From assembly GCA_001414485.1 (NCBI GenBank), contig LLEY01000034.1, positions 186,001-250,000 of the forward strand: 64,000 nucleotides of DNA, given 5' to 3'. The DNA comes from Calycina herbarum. Lineage: Eukaryota; Ascomycota; Leotiomycetes; Helotiales; Pezizellaceae. Each line of letters opens with the position of its first letter. Within the stretch, counting starts at the first letter, position 1. Both the position numbers and the translations under genes were made by a program. Below the pieces are notes generated by a model. That model saw only the letters and a program-made list of their open reading frames with translations, had not been told where the DNA came from and did not search any database. Below, one piece after another: positions 1 through 11,202 of this stretch.

Positions 1-2326
1 CTTCGCTTGGACCAGCAATTATTGCGGGTTGGTGGCGGTGCGGTGCTGATGTGCGATGGATGTCCTGGAAAGGCCTAAGATGCCATCAAATGCTGACGCT
101 TTTACGAGCTAATCGCGAGGATTCAATATGCGATGATTCTACTGTTATGCATTACACGGTATTGGACAAAGAGGCTGACGATGGCTTCAGTGGATGGCAA
201 ACACGTTGACAAAGTCATTGTGTCCCTTTATTGTGGATACGGAGGTACAGGCGGTTCAAAGTGAACACAGGCACAAACAGTCTTTGCTTCGCAGTGATAC
301 AGATATCTTCGCGATACATCTCCCTCTCCTGCATCCAGTCTCTTCTCTTCACGCACATATCGAGGTACATGTACATGAAGGAGAGCCAAGTTCCACCACG
401 TCAATTCCTCGCATTTCAGTGGCTGTGAGCATCCGAAATCGAGTACAATAACGCATATGTACTAGTACGTACCAGCAACCGCCTGGACATCTCTGCACCT
501 GTCAAATGCCACCCTACTTCTCTAGTGCAACACCTCCAAATGCTAGCTGTTTTACCCATTTTACATAGTTCAATTGGACTACAGTACGTAACTCCAGACC
601 TCTCCCACGAAAAACATGACTGGTTCACAAGCCCTCATAAACGCCAGATCCAGGTGCCAGGTCGAACCGCCATCTCCACTTTGTATTCCTCCTTCGAAGT
701 GATTGCCAGGAGACGGAGCCGCCAGTCCACGAAAACATCGGCCACAAAACCGGTGCGAGCGATCCAGCGCAAAAAACTGGAAAATAAGGAAAAGTATAAA
801 ATCAGCACGTCCATACATAATGATCACCTCCCCCTGATCTCTGTGACAAGACTCTCCAAGTTTCAAAACTCTTCATCAACGCCCCCTTAAGGAAACCTTT
901 CCCCAAAAAGACCTCAATGGCCCCAAACCAACCCTACCCAAACCCCTCGAAGATCTCCAGTTTGGGGGACCATTCATCTAGATGCGGAACGATTCTCTCT
1001 GCGCTGCAACCCAACAGGTGATGAGCTGCAACGCCCTGAAGGAAATCCAACATCGCAAGCGAGCGAGCGAACCAGGCCAGGCACGGGGAAGTTTATTTAA
1101 GAGGATTTCATTTGATGCGCGGCTGATTTCCTTTCTTCCCGACTTCAGATGCAAGGACCTCAAAAGTATAAGTTAAGGCCTTGTGTTCGCATTTCTTTGG
1201 ATATCAGCACAACTTCATCTATGTTGTGTTTCCCGCCCAGTGGGGGTCAAATTCCCTTTACCACATTGGCTAAATGGGATGAAATATCTTCTCGTGCCTC
1301 TGGTGGTGATATACACACCGACTCTTCAGTTTTGTGTTGCAAAAACTCCCAGACTCTCTCCAGGCGGCTAAATTGATTTGCGAACATCTAGTGCCATATT
1401 GAAGTTTCAATCCAACTCTGGCATTAATGATGGATGATTTTCACACCTAGAACACCTTTCGTTTTCGTGTTGTCCTTTTTTTAGTACATACATACATCTT
1501 CTTAGTTCCTGCGTTGGTTTGGATTGGTTGGGTTTGGATCTGCTGGCGGAAACTCCAAGGCGATCATGATCATAGGTACAGAATAAGTCGTAACAGCTAT
1601 AAATCATGCCTTAAGAAACCCCAATTCCAAATCACCTCTCCGTTTCTCTAATCTCCCCTCTTACTCGTTCATCGTCGTCCAAAACTGGCAGATTCAAACT
1701 CTTAAGATTTTAAGAGAAGATCATCCGCATCCAGACCTCTCGATCTACACTACTGAGTACACCCCCCAAAATTACCTTACAGGGTCTTTTTTTCATACAC
1801 CAGAACCAAGGTCCAAGAAGGGGGCGAAAAAAAAAGGGGAATCCTCCTTCTCACTGGTCAAAGAATTCGCATATCCACAAAATTATGTGGCCATGTGGCT
1901 GAGCATCCTGATCGGCTTCCCCACAGTCCAACGAACCACCACCAAACGGTTGTGGAGATTGGAATATAAATTGGGTGGCAATTTTTTTTGGAGAGTTGAC
2001 GACACTGATGATGGAATTTACGGCGAATCCGTACGGAGTAGTTTTTGATATATATTATAAATGGTGGATTTTGATTGGTAGGAAATGTTGGGATTTGGAA
2101 TTTTGTTTGTGGTAGTGATATTATATATAGACAGGAAAAGAGAGGACATTTATTACTGGTCTTTTAGAGGTGAACTACCTCTCTACTCTAGTAATTCCCT
2201 AAGAAACAAAATGAAAATAGTAATATTTATAGGTAAATAAATTGCCAAATTTTCTTATAATAGAATAGGAACGAGATGATGGGATGCACCACTTACCGGA
2301 GTGTCATCCGAGTATCACCTGGAGAG
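1..2326. other. No supported gene (left edge)
   Basis: I see no gene here. Short open frames on both strands (for example 194-451 and 525-890 on +) overlap one another, lack convincing splice partners and show no recognisable domain. Poly-purine and poly-pyrimidine runs and TATA-like AT tracts around 1,980-2,230 look like intergenic DNA. Base composition is ordinary, not RIP-like. It may include the regulatory region of a gene left of the window. Confidence 0.5.
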
Positions 2327-2833
2327 TCAATAGTAAATTTTTGTGCTGATATAGGACGAGATATTGTCCTCAGCTTGGATGAGATATTCTCTCCTTGATG
2401 TCAATTCTGAGTTGCCCGTACACATCAACCGTTCTTCAAACCAAGTAGAGACATCCCAGTACCTCAATACATCAGACAATCCCACTACACGACCAGACCA
2501 TGGCTTTCTTGTAAGAATCCCATCGAACCTTGGATCGGAAATCCAAAGCCCGCTTTGATGATAGCCAGTAAAGTTAGATGCCGCCAGGTAATCCGCAACA
2601 AGGCTTCTGCTCGCCGGCCTGGCCTGGCCTCTTCTGAAGATATGCTGAGACATCCAGCTAGCCTTCCCTCTTATTCGCATCCCGGACATTTCAATCCGGA
2701 AGTTACACACCTTCACCAGAAGATAAACAAATTCTCCTTCAAGCAACCCATGTGAAATCCTTGCGATATCACCGTAAACCTTCCCAATGTTTCGAAACGC
2801 GGATAATCCTTCCGATGCGGCGCATCGTCTCAT
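2327..2833 (-). CDS. Doubtful hypothetical ORF, about 168 aa
   Basis: A single uninterrupted frame on the minus strand with an ATG at 2,833 (the frame is open three codons further). I do not recognise the product. It has no clear signal peptide, membrane segment or catalytic motif; composition is mixed, with several Trp and Tyr. It lies just 3' of the ro-10-like gene on the same strand, so it could instead be 3' untranslated or intergenic sequence that happens to be open. The length exceeds what chance usually gives in this composition, but no other evidence supports it. Confidence 0.2.
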   Translation of the reverse strand: MRRCAASEGLSAFRNIGKVYGDIARISHGLLEGEFVYLLVKVCNFRIEMSGMRIRGKASWMSQHIFRRGQARPASRSLVADYLAASNFTGYHQSGLWISDPRFDGILTRKPWSGRVVGLSDVLRYWDVSTWFEERLMCTGNSELTSRREYLIQAEDNISSYISTKIYY

Positions 2834-2914
2834 CCCCACCAATCCTCTGAAGCTTCTTCGTCTGATATCGTAACGGCTGAAAGGAAGTGTCCTTGGAAAA
2901 GTACCGGTATTTCT

Positions 2915-3584
2915 TCATATCATCGCATCATCCGTCTGTTTCGCAAGCGCAGCACGTCGAACCTTCTGCTCAACAACTCCCACTCTCCCCTCCATCTCCG
3001 CCCACACATTCCCAGATTGCAGTATATTCATAGCATACCATTGTTGGATAGCCGTGGCACTTCTCTCTCTCAACTCTGCCAGTTCGGCGCTTTGTGAGGC
3101 TTGAAGGGTACCGACTTTTGCGGTTCGCGGTTGCAAGTCGATTAGTTGGGCTGAGAGGTTGGTGGGGGGAATGGGTGTATCGATGACGGATGTCAGGCGT
3201 GAGGCTGTGGTGGGATATGAGCTAGCGGATGAGAGGATGATGGAGAGGAGGCTGGAGGTGTCGAGGGTAGTGGGGATTTCGGAGGGGGATAGTTGTTGGA
3301 ATAAATCGGGGTGGGTTGAATCTGGGGAGCATAAGCTTCTGATTAAAAGAGGGGGAGGAGTTTGGGTACATACGAAGCTTTAGCAGATCTTGAATAACTC
3401 GCGATTTGGATGCCAATTGGTGGAGGGAGTATTCTAACTCTGACATGCGTTTGGTGGCCGATTCCTTTTGGGATCCTAATGTAGCTTCGTTGATATGACC
3501 ACACACCGCATACTCGATTCTGCGAAGCCTAGCTTCCAGGAGATCAATTGTCTCCGTAGCCGTTTTATCGAAAGAGTTCTCCAT
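2915..3584 (-). CDS. ro-10: Dynactin p24 / nuclear distribution protein RO-10-like
   Basis: Predicted dynactin shoulder/sidearm subunit of the p22/p24 type, called RO-10 in Neurospora, where it is needed for nuclear positioning through dynein-dynactin on microtubules. Two exons on the minus strand, 3,584-3,374 and 3,321-2,915, give 205 residues. The 52-nt intron has GTATGT and CAG borders, and the frame runs across it cleanly. The start at MENSFDKTA fits the family; an upstream in-frame ATG at 3,608 would add eight residues. The protein is small, mostly helical and hydrophilic, with heptad-like stretches (residues about 15-70 and 130-195: LLEARLRRIEYAV, ELAELRERSATAIQQWY), as expected for a coiled-coil scaffold subunit. 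It is divergent from the AVT gene at 4,154. The identification rests on remembered family sequence and length. Confidence 0.72.
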
Positions 3585-4153
3585 CTTGACGAATAGCGCA
3601 GTGATCAAGTCATCAACGACTAGAAAAGCGGATTGACAGTTCGTAGTCGAAGCTCTAAATGCGGGTCAACAAGGCGGAGAATCACGGTAAAGAACGGCCC
3701 AGGCACAAGGCTGAAGAATTTAGTAAAAACGGGAGGCAATTTCCGCCAAGCGTTACCCTGCCGCCCAACGTTGTGTGGAGTCTTGCGGGCCTGTTCCAAA
3801 TTGGATGCCTTTTCGTCAACAGCACACGACACTGTCAATCCATTACGTTACCTACCATAATACGGACTCAACCCGAAGCCGTCTCTCGAAACGTAGAAGC
3901 CTGTTTTCCATATCCCGTCGACATCTTTAAAGTCCTGGCGCAGAATGACCGAGGAGCAACTTTCCGCGCCGCATTTCGCATTCTAACATCTGGCCTGCTC
4001 ACGAGAGATATTTCCTAAAATAACGACATTCGTTACCACTACATCGCGAACGATAGCTCGAATATAATTACAGTCTGAAGAAGTGATTTTGAATTTGCGA
4101 TAGAGCCCGAACACGTATTGGAAACGTGGTGTTGATATCGAAAATCCGGGGAA
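3585..4153. promoter_or_regulatory. Shared divergent intergenic region, ro-10 / AVT
   Basis: This 569-bp gap separates two genes that diverge, so it should carry both promoters and 5' leaders. Overlapping frames on both strands (3,659-4,018 on +, 3,620-3,838 on -) contradict each other and show no domain, so I do not call a gene. I see no strong TATA box; a run of AT-rich hexamers precedes 4,100. Confidence 0.4.
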
Positions 4154-6033
4154 ATGGCTTCATACTCCGCAGTTGGAAGTGGGAGCGGCAGTGGAAGCTC
4201 GTCAGACACAAGCAGCAGAGGGAGAAGGTTAGCAAGGAATGCTCTCAGTATGGTTATATTGGACGCTGATTGTTGAATTGTAGAAGGAGAAACCGATCTA
4301 CCAAGGACCTGAATTTTCCCGGCCAGGCTTCTTGGTTCAGTAGTAATGTCAACCTCGTCAACACCAGTATGTTCTTACGGAATCCTTCAAATGTTCAGGT
4401 CTAACAGGGAATCGCAGTTATTGGTGCTGGAACGCTGGCAATGCCTGTAAGTCAAATACAAACAAACATACTCGAGGTGGCGCAAAGACTGATTTCTTAA
4501 TTTTAGCTTGCCATGTCGCATTTCGGTATTCTCCTCGGAACTTTCGTTATAATATGGTCAGGAATGACAGCAGCCTTTGGCTTATATTTACAAACTCGAT
4601 GCGCTCGATATCTCGAAAGGGGGACAGCCTCCTTCTTCGCCCTCTCACAAATTACCTACCCAAATGCTGCCGTAATATTTGATGCAGCAATTGCCATCAA
4701 GTGCTTTGGGGTGGGCGTAAGCTATCTCATTATCATTGGAGATCTTATGCCGGGAGTTGTGAGAGGGTTTAATGAAGGGGCTGATGCTGTCCCCTTTCTC
4801 GTCGATAGACATTTCTGGGTCACAGTATTCATGTTAGAAATTACATTCCAAGTGAAGAATAAATTACTGACGTGAGATTATAGGCTTGTTGTGATTCCTC
4901 TTTCTTTCCTCCGACGTCTAGATTCTCTTAAATACACTAGTATTATCGCATTGATATCCATTGGATACTTAGTTATACTTGTTGTATTTCACTTTGTGAA
5001 AGGAGATACCAAGTTGGACCGGGGTGATATCAGAGTTATTGAATGGGGTGGACTTGTTCCTTCGCTGAAAAGTTTCCCAGTTATTGTATTTGCATATACA
5101 TGCCACCAGAATGTGAGATTTGTATGCTCAAATATTGTATCAACTTTACTGACTACTTCAGATGTTTTCCATTTTGAATGAAATTAAAGATAATTCTCAC
5201 AGACAGTAAGTCTCTCTGGCGCTCCTATTCTGTATTTTGCTTACACTTCCTCCCCAGAACCACCAGCGTAATCGCCGCCAGTATCGGCTCTGCAGCCTCA
5301 GTCTATGTTCTCGTTGCCATTACCGGCTACTTGTCCTTTGGTAACAACGTTCTCGGTAACATTGTTGGGATGTGTAAGTTTTCCCCCCTACAAACTCCAA
5401 TTCTATACTGATAAGTTTCCAGACGTCCCCTCAATAGCCTCAACAATCGCCAAAGCCGCCATCGTAATCCTCGTAATGTTCTCCTACCCCCTTCAAGTCC
5501 ACCCATGTCGCGCCTCTGTCGACGCAGTCCTCAAATGGCGTCCAAATGGCCTAAAAGTTTCCACGAGAAACTCACCCAACTCTTCCCCAGCGCGCTCCGC
5601 TCCCTTACTCGGCGGTGGTGCCCAACCACCCGCGCGAAACGACACCATCGGCGAGCTTCGATTTGCAATCATCACTACTGCTATCATTATTTTGAGTTAC
5701 ACCGCCGCAATGACGGTTAGTAGTTTAGATAAGGTGCTTGCTTATGTTGGGAGTACGGGGAGTACATCTATCTCCTTCATCTTACCGGGGTTATTCTACT
5801 ACAAAATCTCCTCTCCTGAGTCGATCCACCATCAGAGATTATCAAAAGATGACGATGAGGGAGACAGTGGGGATGAAGAGGAAGAGGGGAGTGGGAGGAG
5901 AACGGGCTTTGGATCGAAGTTATGGAGGGAGGCCCTTCTGCGAAAAATGGCATTAGCCCTTGCGATATACGGGTTGTTCGTAATGATTTTGTGTCTAGGC
6001 ACTAACCTTTTTGCTGGGGCTTCGGGACATTAG
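4154..6033 (+). CDS. Vacuolar amino-acid transporter (AVT5/6/7-like, AAAP family)
   Basis: Predicted proton-coupled amino-acid transporter of the vacuolar membrane (AAAP/SLC38 family, yeast Avt5/6/7 branch). Eight exons by canonical sites: 4154-4227, 4284-4366, 4418-4446, 4507-4832, 4884-5112, 5162-5205, 5258-5373, 5423-6033, coding 503 residues. A Ser/Gly-rich cytosolic N-terminus (about 45 residues) leads into the family hallmark NLVNTIIGAGTLAMPLAM in membrane helix 1. About ten further hydrophobic helices follow, including FPVIVFAYTCHQNMFSILNE, a region conserved in the Avt5/6 group. A long acidic, phospho-site-like loop (residues about 425-455, DDDEGDSGDEEEEGS) precedes the last helix pair. 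Exon 3 is only 29 nt and sits inside the hallmark motif. One donor is GTTAGC and one is GTTAGA, both tolerable. Substrate cannot be told from sequence. Confidence 0.88.
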
Positions 6034-6964
6034 GTGTCGATAATTGTTCTACTTCTGAGGGTCGTTTTTATTCTGGCATTGGGTACGTTTTCTGGGCTTG
6101 GGCTTGGATAAAGCATTTGGGTGGGCGTTTTTGAATTTGACTGGATTGCTTTTGAATTTTACTGAGATAATGAGATACGATGGTACGCGGGATGCTATAC
6201 CTGGAAGTTGAACTGGGGAAGAGGCATGAAAAGATGGATTGTGGTGATATCTTTGGGGAGCGGAACTTGTAGATATTCTTGAATACAATGTATAAATCTT
6301 ATTTCTGATTTCAACTTCTAGTTTGCCTTTGATTTGTCTTTTTTACATGCAGTGTGTATACAGAGTTCCATAAAAGCCTTCTCCTGACATTCTTAGCTTT
6401 TGATATTGTTATGCTCGTTGTGTCGTGCTGCGTTGTGGAATCAAGGAATAAATACTTGGAATGGAATTTTGCGAGAAGGGGACAGAGGAGGAATGGAACA
6501 AAAGATATTGGACTTGTGGTGAAATATTTCGGATGGGGGGGCGGGAGGGAGTTCCAGATATTCTTAAATAAGTCTTATTTCTCTCCTTGATTTCATTTCC
6601 CCTTCTTACATGTAATATACAGAGCACCATCACCACAATACCTCCCTGGCTTCTTGTTTGATATCTTCCTATCGTACTTTGTAATGTGCTTGCTGTGCAG
6701 TGAAATTCGGAATAACGCCAGGATATATGCACATTATCTTCTCATGCCTCTACTGCCTTTTTTATACAACCCCCCTCCCCCGTTTCCTCGCTCGTTCCTC
6801 GCCCATTGATCGCGCGAGTTGGTTCTTCATTGCGTTTGTGTTTCTGGTTGCGACTCGACTTGGGACGTTGGTTTCCGTGTGTATTTTGGGGGGAGTAAAC
6901 CAGCCTGGGGGTTTTTTGTGTTAGCTGTTGTTCTCTTGCTATCTTCTCGATATCCTCCCGCTAT
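6034..6964. other. Convergent intergenic region
   Basis: This stretch lies between the 3' ends of the AVT gene (+) and the mRPS16 gene (-), so it should hold both terminators and 3' untranslated regions. No gene is supported; the open frame at 6,700-6,924 has no domain. It contains a diverged internal duplication, listed separately. Confidence 0.5.
6262..6725. repeat. Diverged tandem duplication in 3' intergenic DNA
   Basis: Two segments about 270 bp apart resemble each other. The first (about 6,262-6,452) contains AGATATTCTTGAATA, ATAAATCTTATTTCT, TGTATACAGAG and GTGGAATCAAGGAATA. The second (about 6,545-6,720) contains AGATATTCTTAAATA, ATAAGTCTTATTTCT, TAATATACAGAG and GTGAAATTCGGAATA in the same order. 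The match is patchy, so this is an old duplication of non-coding sequence. Confidence 0.4.
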
Positions 6965-7530
6965 CTATTGCCCTGACGCAACCTCGTAACTTGAATTTTG
7001 AATGGGCTTGGATTTGGGAGTGTTGGAGGGCGAGAGAGGGGCGGACAAAGGAGTATATACCATAGACAACAGCCTCCAAGCCGGATCACTAGGTTGAGCA
7101 CCAACTCCTAACCAGTATTTCGCACGCGCGGAATCGAGTTTTATATCTTTGAAGGGTTTGCCTTCGCCGTCGAGGGGGGCTTTGGGGATGGGGTCGTATG
7201 TGCCTGTTCGTTCGTTGTATCAGCATTTTGATTCCTCCTGATGTGCTATATCATCTTCGTTGTTGTTCTTCCTTCTTTCTTTTGGCTGTAGTTGGATCGG
7301 GGGATTGGGGATTCGAGGGAGTTATGTACCTAGGACTTCAATTGGTTTACTGTTTCGCGCTGTTCTGGGGGATGTTAGCTTTTGGCGCATTGAGATTGGT
7401 GTTAGGAGAAGGTAGGGTTGGAGTTGGAGTTGGATTGAAACGGGAGGAAATACCTTGCTTGTGCCACGACGATATTATAGAAAGGAGCCTTCCGTCGTCC
7501 GAAACGTGCTAATCTGATTTTTACGACCAT
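6965..7530 (-). CDS. mrps16: Mitochondrial small-subunit ribosomal protein S16
   Basis: Predicted bS16m of the mitochondrial ribosome small subunit. Three exons on the minus strand: 7,530-7,454, 7,364-7,330 (a 35-nt microexon) and 7,203-6,965, giving 116 residues. The start MVVKIRLARFGRRKAPFYNI is the typical S16 N-terminus and needs no cleaved presequence. The microexon supplies TARNSKPIEVLG, and exon 3 continues TYDPIPK and the family segment DIKLDSARAKYWLGVGAQPS. Introns begin GTATTT and GTACAT and end CCCAG and ACAG. The C-terminal tail after DPAWRLLSM is Ser/Pro-rich; a further intron near there cannot be excluded. It is divergent from the NAD(P)H-hydrate epimerase gene at 7,837, with about 300 bp between the starts. 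Confidence 0.92.
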
Positions 7531-7836
7531 GGTGTGTGATTTGGGAGAGTTGTTCAGACGTTGTTGCTGCGATTTGGAGATGGTGTTGAGGCTCTCCACC
7601 AAGGCTCTCGCTATTTTTTGGAGACAGGGGTGCAGCGGAGCGGAATTGGCGGAATGCGATGAAAGTGTGGGGTGATTGAAATATAACGTCACTGTTTTTC
7701 TTTCTTTGACTTTCACTTCTGCCATGAGATGATATTGAGGGGAGTTTCACTGTGATACTCTTTTAGTTTTCTCAAGTCTAATTCCACATCTTCTTCCTCA
7801 CATCTCGAACATCCATCTCTTTCCTCAGATACAACC

Positions 7837-9066
7837 ATGGCGTTGAAGGTAAACTCGTCCTCTCACTCCATCTTCAAATATCTTAATCTCCATTGTCAAG
7901 TTCCAAAGTTGCTTAGTTTATCCTCTGACACTTTTCCATCAGACCCTCTCCGCTGCAAACGCAGCTGCGTTAGACAAGGACCTCATGTCAATCGGTGCCT
8001 TTTCCATCGATCAACTCATGGAACTAGCTGGATTAAGTGTTTCACAAGCTGGTTAGCTTCACCCCTTTAACCAATCTCACAAAACTACAAGTGCTGAAAT
8101 ACTTGGAAAGTATATCGTGTTCATCCTCCAAGTCGAGGACGGCGAGTCTTGGTTGCTTGTGGACCAGGAAATAATGGTGAGTTTTTCTCTGTTTCGGTGG
8201 ACGTATGAGTGAGGGGGGATAATACAAGTAATACAAAGAAATATATGGAGAAGACGGAGATGGTACGAGAAACTGAAATGGAAACTAATGAAAATAGGTG
8301 GTGATGGACTTGTTGCTGCGAGACATCTTTGGCATTACGGATATAAACCAACAATTTATTATCCAAAGCAGAGCAAGAATGAGTTGTATCAGGTAAGAGC
8401 CTCATTTCTTATTTCATTTTCTCCTACTACCTTGATACTACTGCCTTGATACTGCTGCCTCAAATTTCGTCAAATTAACAAAATAAATAGCGTCTAGCAA
8501 CCCAACTCAAAAACCTCTCCATCCCATTCACAGCAGACTTCTCAGCCTCCCTCCAAGAAACGGACCATATAATCGATGCCATATTCGGTAACTTTCCTCT
8601 CCTACTCTCACTTTTCACTCACAGCTAACTTCATCAGGATTCTCATTCTCTGGCCCTCTCCGCGAGCCATTCCCCTCAGTAATCACAGCCCTCGAAAACA
8701 CAAAAATCCCAGTAACAGCTGTTGATGCTCCCTCATCTTGGGATATTGAAAAGGGACCACCGAGTGAGGGACCTGGTGCGAAGTTCATGCCGGATGTCTT
8801 GGTGAGCTTGACGGCGCCGAAACCTTTGGTTGGATGGTTTGATGGCAGGCATTTTTTGGGTGGTCGGTGAGTGAATTTCTAGCTTTATTGTTTGTGCGAA
8901 GTGACAGAGAGAGAGAAACGAAAGAGCTCTCGGGATGGAGTCAATGGCTAATGTAACTTCTAGGTTTGTGAGTCCGGATATTGCGAAGAAGTATGATTTG
9001 GACTTACCCGAGTATGAGGGCGTTGATCAAATCGTTGAGTTAGGGAAGAATGGGGAGAAGCTGTGA
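7837..9066 (+). CDS. NAD(P)H-hydrate epimerase (NAXE/YjeF N-terminal type)
   Basis: Predicted metabolite-repair enzyme that interconverts R and S forms of damaged NAD(P)H hydrate, working with the ATP/ADP-dependent dehydratase. Seven exons: 7837-7848, 7943-8051, 8111-8176, 8298-8392, 8491-8587, 8638-8866, 8964-9066, coding 236 residues. Exon 1 is 12 nt (MALK), as in many fungal orthologues. The Rossmann-like YjeF_N fold is evident: LSVSQAVYRV in the N-terminal helix, the phosphate loop [17 protein letters not shown] (about residues 65-82), DAIFGFSFSG, and [12 protein letters not shown] with the conserved catalytic-site Asp. Length matches the eukaryotic single-domain form (about 235 residues). 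I see no mitochondrial presequence, so it is probably cytosolic unless an upstream start is used. Confidence 0.93.
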
Positions 9067-10119
9067 ATAAAAACAATGAGGAAGGTTAAACAGGTGTGTA
9101 CCTTAAAGTAGTCGTTTTCCTTTTGAGAATCCCAGCACTACATATGTCGAGCTTTCAAAAATCGAAACTCTCTTTCTCAATGTTACTTGAAGTCAAGCCG
9201 AGTTTCCGTCTCAAGATCTCCAGGTGAATATGTCTCGCTTAACCACAACAACATCTTGTAACAACAAAAAAAGTCCAAAAAAAAGATACGAGCACTCAAA
9301 CCAGCAGCAAAAGAGGTTCCAGATAGACTCAATCTGAAGATCTGCCTATCTGTACTCCTCCCCCCAAATAAGCTAATTGTATGTGAGTCTTCCTTGCTAT
9401 ACTACTACAACAGCGTATTTGGGGCCCGAATCTCTGATCACTCTATACTCCCGATGGTTAATGCATAGCTAGTGTAAACCTCCCCGTGGATCATCAGTTT
9501 ACCAGTGGTCATGGAGCGAACGACTGCGACAAGTCGCAAGTCGTACCACCAACAGGCGTGTAATTGGTGGATTTTGTGCTTGGGGATTGGGTATTTGTGG
9601 TTATCAAAATTGGAACATTTTGTGGGGAGGGGGTGTGGGGATGGGACTCGAGTGCCGAGAAGGACCCGCTGAAGCTATTGGTCGCTTCACTATACCCCTG
9701 CAGGTATGTTTACTCTCTCAGTGGTTACTAAAAACAGCCTACTATTTTATTGCCGCTTTTGTTGTCCACCATCATACCTACTTTGAGCACGTCAAGATCC
9801 GCGCGCTACTTTGAGCTCCCGATCTCGACCTCGTACATCTCTGGCTTTCCTTTGAGATACAGATTTGCAAGAAACAAGACGCGCAACCCAGCAATCAAAT
9901 CACGATCCCGCCCTTCAGTTTCGCCACGGCGACGCGACCAAAAGAGAAGCACAATTCTCGCAGATCCCCAGGATCTTCAATTCCTTTCAAGGTGAGATGC
10001 CTCCTTAGTTTCCATCCTCATCTTGTCGATCTCCCTGGAATCAGCGAAGCGGAAGGTTGTTGAAGCTCACTTTTGACATCAGATAGCTTCCAGGAGAGCT
10101 CGACCTCACCTTTGCCAAA
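9067..10119. other. No supported gene
   Basis: This is intergenic sequence between the epimerase gene and the two-module gene. Frames at 9,587-9,814 and 9,750-9,995 are open but lack a domain. A possible 5' exon of the downstream gene may lie near 9,900-9,980: an Arg-rich stretch ends at a candidate GTGAGA donor at about 9,992 and a CAG acceptor lies near 10,082. The frame does not join convincingly. Confidence 0.4.
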
Positions 10120-11202
10120 TTGCCGTCCAAATCCAAGAAGCACGCCAAAGCCAAGAAGAAGGCGCTCAAGAACAAGTCATCGACCAACCATTTTACGGAC
10201 ATCACTACCACCAAGTCTTCTTCCCTCGAACTGAAGATGGAATCTCTCGGTCTTGCGGCTCTGGCCATTTCTGAACCTGACCCTCAGCAAGAATCCCCCT
10301 AGGTTCAAAAGATCGTTCACGAACTCGAAGACACGAAGCAAATAGAGATACGAGCTTTTATCCGCGCTGCCGAGACTCTACACAAATTGTTCTTACTACT
10401 TCAGGAAAATTGCTTTGAAGACGAAATCACTGCAATTGGCTTAGGGTCTTTGCAAGAAACCGAAGACGATATGAGCATTGACCTAGAATCTGAAGAGCTG
10501 GGTGAAGGCAGTATAAGGCTCTTACATTATACCATCAAGGATAACGATACTCAATTGAAAGCCCCAGGCGGAAAGTTATTTGTTAGGATTCCTTCACATA
10601 TTTGCAAAGACGAGGAACACAAGCGTGCTCTAATTTCAAACTCTCGTGGTGAAATTGTCATGACACTACTAGCCCCGGTGATCAATCATGTTCTCAAAGG
10701 TGAGCCAAACTCGTACTCAAACGATGATCAAAACTAACGATAGAAAGGCATCGCAATCGCGAAGACTGAAATGGATGTGGTTGCAGCCCGCGAAAAGCTC
10801 GTCGTCATTTACCAAATAAAGAAGGGAGATACCTTTGAGGCCGGACATACCCGAGATCACTCCCTTTGGAAAGTTAATATTGAAAAGGCTGGCGTCGCTT
10901 ACTCGTTGGATCTTACATGTGCGCAGTTTGGACATTTTGAACCCGCCATCCCATGGTCCGAATACACTGCACTCCGTTGCAGCGAGCACGAGGCCCTTCC
11001 TGATGGAACAATAGTAGCAGAAAAGAGAGAGGGTCTCGCTGAAATTATTGAAAGTTGCCAAAAGTTAGTTGTGAAAGAACTGCTTTCTATGTTGGAGATG
11101 TGGGATGAAAAGCAAGAAGTTCTTGATGGCAGTTTCACATTAGGTGAATTACTTCGACAGCCACAAGATGTATACGATGAACCCCTGGGTTTCTCTGTCT
11201 GA
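10120..11202 (+). pseudogene. Hypothetical gene, module 1 of a duplicated domain
   Basis: First of two homologous modules; I do not recognise the family. A Lys-rich head (KSKKHAKAKKKALKNKS) leads to an in-frame TAG at 10,300-10,302, after which the same frame continues for another 130 residues (IRAFIRAAETLHKLF). The stop could be a CAG-to-TAG change or could mark an undetected splice acceptor (CTAG). An intron of about 50 nt with GTGAGC donor at 10,700 ends best at GAAAG (10,748), giving LKGIAIAKTEMDVV. The module ends with SLDLTCAQFGHFEPAIPWSEYTALRC and a TGA at 11,200. Neither strand context nor a good ATG fixes the start. Module 2 follows in another frame without a phase-compatible intron. 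I infer a decayed accessory gene. Confidence 0.5.

Noticed and set aside
194..1607. Several 60-120 residue open frames on both strands near the left edge
   Set aside because: They overlap each other, have no domain, no consistent splice structure and unremarkable length for this composition.
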